A stretch of DNA of 64,000 bases, taken from positions 248,001 to 312,000 of the forward strand of contig JAJQJQ010000035.1 of assembly GCA_028622995.1 (NCBI GenBank). The letters are read 5' to 3'. Positions 58,676-64,000 of the stretch are shown in pieces. The stretch's first letter is position 1. Each line of letters begins with the position of its first letter. The notes beneath the pieces are model-generated. The model was not told where the DNA came from. It was given only the letters and a program-made list of their open reading frames with translations, and did not search any database. Both the position numbers and the translations under genes were made by a program. The DNA is from Panagrolaimus kolymaensis (lineage: Eukaryota; Nematoda; Chromadorea; Rhabditida; Panagrolaimidae).

Positions 58676-60333
58676 TTTTTAATTTTGTCAATCTTTTGTT
58701 TTTTGTTACGTTTTTTTGATTTTATGAAGTTGTTTGTGAAAATTATCCAGTTTGCTTTGAGAATATATTGGGTTGTAAAATACATCATACCCAACTACAC
58801 AAGATCATACAAAAAATATTGGTCTAATGTAAATCAAATTGAACACAAGTAAAGTGAAATCTGTAGATATTTGATTGGAGGAAAATTGGAAATCAGTTTT
58901 AAAAATTGAGATTGTCAACGACTCAAAATGACACATATGTCTATTTTTTTGCAATAAACAAGTTATTAAGGTTTTCACGCATTTATTCACGAAAACTATT
59001 TGCGGTCGATTTCGCTGATTGTTTTATCATTTTGTAGCCATAACATTAATAGCTGGCGACAGCTTTTATCTCATTTGAATTCTCTTTTTCTCTCATTGAA
59101 TTTGAAAGATTTTTAGTAAGTTTAACAGTTGGCAAACCAGCTTTAACGCCATTTTGAACCTAATCAGAATGTTGTTTTACAATTTGTTTAAAAATCATTT
59201 CTTTAGAAAAATTATTTTGTTTTTCTTTATATCAAAAAAGAAATCATCCCCCGTGTTTTAAAGCTCCAGGAGACAATCAATCCAACAACAAAAAAATTGG
59301 GCGGACAAGAAAAAAAAGATCATACAAAAAAATGAAAATAATAATAATAAAAAGCAGATCATGTGACACACGGCGGCAGAGGGATATAGTTTTTTTTCAA
59401 TCTATTTGACGACCATAAAAGAATGATGAAAACCAAATTTTTTAATCAAGAAAAATTAATCAGAAATTTTTTATTTTTTTATGGGGCAAGCATAAGCAAG
59501 AAAACATTTCATTTTACAAAAAAAAAAATGAGACAATTATCTGGCGGGGCGTAATTACAAGAAGAATAAGAAAAATTACGGAAAAATATAAGCAACTCTT
59601 TTAAAAAAACATGAAACAACAAAGAAAGAAAAAACAATAAAAAGAAAATAACATTTATTTGAAAAAATAAGTTTGGAATAGAATTTTTAATTTTATACAA
59701 TCTTTTGCTTAATACTTTAAATTAATAAAATTAATAATAACTTTTTTATGCGTTAAATATAAAGACAAGATTTCAGAAAACTTTGTTGATAAACAAAAAA
59801 GAATGACAAAACTTTTTCATTCTAAACCAAACATATTTTTTTCTTTCTAATAATATAAAAACAGGGTTTTGTTTTTTTTTACAGTATACAGATTATATAA
59901 AAGCGATGAAACAATTTAAAAAAAAATAAAAATAAGATTAGATTTTTTCGAGGACAAAAATGCACCCGTGCAATTTAAAAAAAAAGAAAACTTGAAAACA
60001 AAAACTTTAAACATTTTTAAAAACTTTGAAATTAAACGGAAAAAAATAAACAACGCGCTTTTTTGGATTTATTTGTTGAAACTTTTTGACTTGATTTAAA
60101 TTCAAGAACAATTTCATTTTTGATGACGATAACCATCGAGAAGAGAAGTACACGATGTTGGTGTTTTTTTTTTTTGTTGTAACGGAGCCATCGGTGGAAA
60201 AGGATAGTTCAAAGTTAGGCAGGCTATGCTTGGAAATGAAAATTGTTTGAAAATTGTAACAATAAAATATTTTAAAACATAAAATTGTTGTAAGCGTAAT
60301 TTATCTTCTTTTTTTCTTGGTTGTGGAAAAGTT
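58676..60333. other. Convergent intergenic region
   Basis: 1.66 kb between convergent genes, with poly-A/T tracts. Part is probably the long 3' UTR of Gs-alpha. No ORF supported. Confidence 0.4.
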
Positions 60334-63300
60334 TCATAAAAGCTCATATTGTCGTAAATGTATACGTTGAATAATATCTCGACAATCATTAAAGACCCGT
60401 CGAATATTTTCCGTATCTACAGCACATGTAAAATGTGGATAACAATGATGTCGACCATCACCTGCGGCAGTTGAAATTCTCTGAAACAAATATAAAATAT
60501 AATAAGTTTGAGTTAATTATTTTTAATAAATCTATAATTAATTAAAGAAAGCTAATCCCATAAATATAATATGTATGTTTTAAATTTTTTAAAGACATTA
60601 ATTAAAGTTAAAATGTCTCGTTTGCTTATTGAAAAAAAAAATGCCATCACTTTTTTTCCTTTTTTTAAATTTAGAAACCATTCAAATGAGAAATGAGTGA
60701 TAGTCTTTAAAATAATATTATTTTGTATTTTTCGTTTTTTTTCCTTTCATTAAAAATCTTAAATGTGTGTATATATTATTTTAAAAATTTTTCTGTGACA
60801 TTTGTTTTAAAAAAGAAAGTAATAATAAACATGCAAAGATTTTTTGTTGCTAATATTTTCTTCAATTTTCTGCTATAATTTTTTTGTGTAAAAGAAAACT
60901 AAAAAGTCAAAAAAATAATTTTATTTGAATGTCCCTTCTTTAAAATTGACCACGTGTGTGTGGGGATTGCATTTATTTTATTTTATAGTATAGTTTTCTT
61001 TTTTTCTTAAAACCAGCAGCAATTTTAGAAGGAAAAAATTTACAAGTCCCTCTTTCGTTATTTTATTTTTTTATTTTTCTATTTTTAGAAAATTTGCTGT
61101 TTCGTTGTACTATTTTTATTTTATTTTTTATTATTGGCTCCACCTCTTTCTCTCTCTTTTTTTAGTTTTTAGTTTTTTTTCTTTTCTAAAAATAAACTTT
61201 AAGCATCAATCAATAAGTTATTTTTGGAAAAATACATAAAAATTCAATGAACAAAAAAAACACTAAAAAAAAGGATAGCATCCGCAATATTTTTTGTTTG
61301 TCCGTCGTCAACAACCACAACCAAGCAAGCAAGCAGAAGAGGCAGATTTTTTTAAAGCTGCTGCTTGATGAAGAGAGGAAGAAGAAAAGTGGTTCATTCG
61401 CTTTATTCCTTCTTCCTCCCTCGAGGCTATGAAAATAGTAACAGCCACAAGCAACTACTCTTCCTATTCCTCCTCCTTATAGACAACGGCGACCACTCTA
61501 TGAAAATGCATAGGAGGAGAGGACAAGTTATTCTTCTTCTTTGCATAAATGTTAGTTTTTTTTTTTGAGGAAAAAAAGAAAAAATATAAGCAGCAGACAT
61601 GAACCCCCAAAATACTTGCTTTTGAAAATAAGCAGCTAGCCAAACGATGGGAAGAAAGCAAACTACAGAACAAAAATAAAATAAAATAATATAAATGAAA
61701 AAAGCCTTTTGGCTTTGCTATTTTGTCTATGGAAAAAAAACCTTTTTTTAGAATAAAAAAAAAGTAGTCATTTAGTAGTTGTTTGGTGGTTGTTGTTGTT
61801 CGTCAGTTAGTCAGTCAGTGGTAGTAGTAGCATATTGGTGACTAAGAAAGAAAGGCTCAATGCTAGAGGGCACTCCAAAGAAGAAGAAAAAAATTGTGAA
61901 CAGCAAAAAAGAAAGAAAGCAATATGGGTAAGTAAAAAATGCATCGGCTACTAACTTTTATTTTTTTTTTTGAGTGACGGATTATTTCACAATTTTTAAA
62001 GCAATGAGAAGGTTTTTTTGTGTTTCTTTTGTTACAACGATTAATCGTTCTTTTCTTTTCTTTTTGTTGCCAAACGAGCTTCGGTGAAGAAGAACACATC
62101 ATTTTTCTGCCATCCAACATTAAAAAAAAGTTGTTGAAAGATCAGAAACAAAAACAGACTCTCAAAAAAAAAATTGATTGAATTTGAATGAAAAAAAATC
62201 CATTTTTTAAAATTAATTTTTTAGAGTTTTTTTATAGAAAATGAGGAAAATCATAAGACTGTGTGTGATAAAAATAGAAAAATGTAAAAAGTGCATAATG
62301 AAATGATACTAAGGAAACTTTATTCTTCGAAGAACAAAGTTATGTTTTAAGATTATTAAAAAAAGAATAAAAGTCTAACTACAGACGAAAAAAAAATAAG
62401 GAAATAATTAACGGGGTTAAAGCTAAAAATAGCCTATTTTATATTAAATTGTAGTAAACGAAACTAAAAAAAGTACATACAAGAAAAATTAAAAATAAAC
62501 CCGGAATAAAAATTCTAAATATAAGGAAGATATTGAAGAGAGAATGAACTTATCATCAAATGCAAATTATTGCAAAAAGGTGGTGAAAATTTGAATTTTT
62601 TTTAGCAATTTTAAAAACAAAAAAAAAAGTTTTTTAAAGTATTTAATTTTATAGGCTTTTTTTAGAAACAAAAACTCCTCATTTTGATTTTAAAATTTTT
62701 TGTTTTACCATCAAAAATACATAAAATGGAAGAGGACTTACCAGAAATTCACCACGAATAAAATATTTTGCTTTTACAACTTGTGGATCATCTGATGCTT
62801 CATATGCCGCATCCGGGGGTAATTGATATGCGGCAAATTCAGGAAAATATGTTTCTAATCGATGTCGACCAGCTCGAATTTTTTCTGCTAACAAATCTTG
62901 CTTATTTAAAAATAATATAACTGATATCGTTTTCAACCATCGATTATTCCATATATTTTTAAATAATGCCAAAGATTCTTTTAAACGATTTTGGGTTGCA
63001 TCTTCCCACAACACTAAATTATATGAAGATGATGCACACACAAATATCTATAAAAAAGATAGAATAAATGTCTTGGTTATAATTAATTATAAAATATTAT
63101 GGAAGAGGAATGTAAAAAAGGTGAGACGAAAAGGATCTCGCATTGTTTGGTTTATTTTATTTTTGTGCCTCAAACACTTTTTTCCTGCTGTTTTTGTTTT
63201 AGATTTTAGTAATGTCTTCAAAAAGAAAATTGATGACTTTTTGATAATAAAAGATTTAAAGAATTTGACTTCCGCGTCTATTTTTCTTCATTGTCTTTTA

Positions 63301-63809
63301 GAAGACAAACAGACAAGTCAAGGATTGATCTCGTGAGCGCACAAAAAATACTTTTCTAAAAGCACATTCTTTCTTTGATTAACTCAGTGACGAATTAATA
63401 GTAGCAACAAAAATATTTTAGTTTTTGGCACTAAAGTTATTTATTTTGCAGGATTAAGCAAAATATAATTGAATATTGCCATAAAAAAAATAAGTGAAAC
63501 CAAGTAATAATAAATATGTTTGGAGAGGGAGCACTTACAATTGCCGTCACATCATTAAAGCACTGAAAAAAAAAAGACAAATTAGTCATTGCTCCAAAAA
63601 ATTGAAAACAAATATTACCTGTATCCATTTACGCCTTTCATCACGTTGTCCACCAACATCAAACATACTAAAAAAATATGGCATTTTAAAATTGATTCGG
63701 TCTCAAATCAAAAACTTACTGAAATCTAACTTTATCCACTTCAAATTTTGTTTCAAAGATACCCGTTGTCATGACTCGACACCTTAGGATATCTTGCTCA
63801 CTCGGATCA
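60334..63809 (-). CDS. gsa-1: G protein alpha-s subunit, C-terminal half (5' end outside window)
   Basis: Exons 63809-63720, 63667-63619, 63562-63539, 63047-62742 and 60480-60334. Gs-alpha activates adenylyl cyclase after GPCR input. Sequence: [20 protein letters not shown] (switch I), [16 protein letters not shown] (switch II), CFNDVTAI (24-nt exon), [27 protein letters not shown] (NKQD), and the end [20 protein letters not shown] then [16 protein letters not shown] is the Gs-specific receptor-contact tail, which excludes Gi, Gq and G12 classes. The 2,261-bp intron between the last two exons has no visible gene. The Ras-like N-terminus and helical domain lie beyond 64000. Confidence 0.97.
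60481..62741 (-). other. Large last intron of Gs-alpha
   Basis: 2.26 kb with simple-sequence T/A runs and several purine-rich blocks (for example 61370-61395). No coding, repeat-end or RNA-gene signature was recognised. Confidence 0.5.
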
Positions 63810-64000
63810 CTAAAAAAATAATTGTGAAGGATAAATTAAAGTTTTAATTTTTTGAAAGTTTTTTTAGGTATCAATCGATTACAAAATTTTGAAAATAACA
63901 GTTTTTATTTGATTTTTTCTTTACTTTAGCAAAGCATGAATTTTGTTTCATAAAATTAAATAGTTCAAATTTTTAAAATTAATGTAATCGATTGCTTCTA

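Overview
The window is AT-rich, intron-containing nematode nuclear DNA. The evidence is a Sre-like chemoreceptor, an orcokinin-type nlp-15 neuropeptide precursor, an astacin and C-type lectins, many 45-60 bp introns ending in TTTTAG or TTTCAG, and acceptor sites just upstream of start codons that suggest SL trans-splicing. I cannot name the species. Exon chains were assembled by eye. For every complete multi-exon gene the summed coding length is a multiple of three.

Layout. 0-1.4 kb: astacin metalloprotease (-), cut by the window edge. 2.75-5.29 kb: Helitron-type mobile DNA with three GC-rich hairpin ends and an enclosed OB-fold-like gene (-). 5.3-6.7 kb: SH2-tyrosine kinase (+). 7.1-7.7 kb: astacin exon relic and a hAT-type MITE. 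8-9.3 kb: Sre-like receptor (+). 10-11.4 kb: SLC35C2 (-). 13.2-15.2 kb: eIF6 and PEX11 (+). 15.9-21.8 kb: two copies of an unrecognised four-TM protein family, the first split by a 2,858 bp Helitron encoding Rep only, with an unusual intron-containing H2B variant between them. 22.7-29.6 kb: GALE, selenocysteine elongation factor, a TTAA-flanked palindromic MITE and MTRES1 (all genes +). 31.0-34.0 kb: a second hAT-type MITE and nlp-15. 34.7-36.7 kb: PIG-S. 36.9-42.4 kb: relics of the four-TM family, then a full-length ABCC/MRP transporter (-). 43.2-44.6 and 53.7-55.0 kb: two closely related secreted C-type lectins (+). Between them on the minus strand lie an anillin-like PH protein, CHMP4/VPS32, EHD/RME-1 and a MIC60 C-terminal-domain protein, then a 437 bp non-autonomous Helitron. 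55.3-58.7 kb: SRP19 and a divergent Hsp70-like protein (+). 60.3-64 kb: the 3' part of Gs-alpha (-).

Most genes are housekeeping or signalling genes. The accessory layer is mobile DNA. Five GC hairpins share one orientation and one end structure, and two of the elements have both ends resolved to the base. One Helitron insertion can be read exactly because removing it rejoins the interrupted gene in frame at the same length as its intact neighbour.

Best leads: the tandem Helitron 3' ends that look like stepwise terminator bypass around an OB-fold gene; the Helitron-split four-TM gene family; a CHMP4 with three copies of the C-terminal helix that is normally single; a minus-strand run of four membrane-remodelling genes; a divergent tandem Hsp70-like protein; and a non-AG acceptor in GALE.
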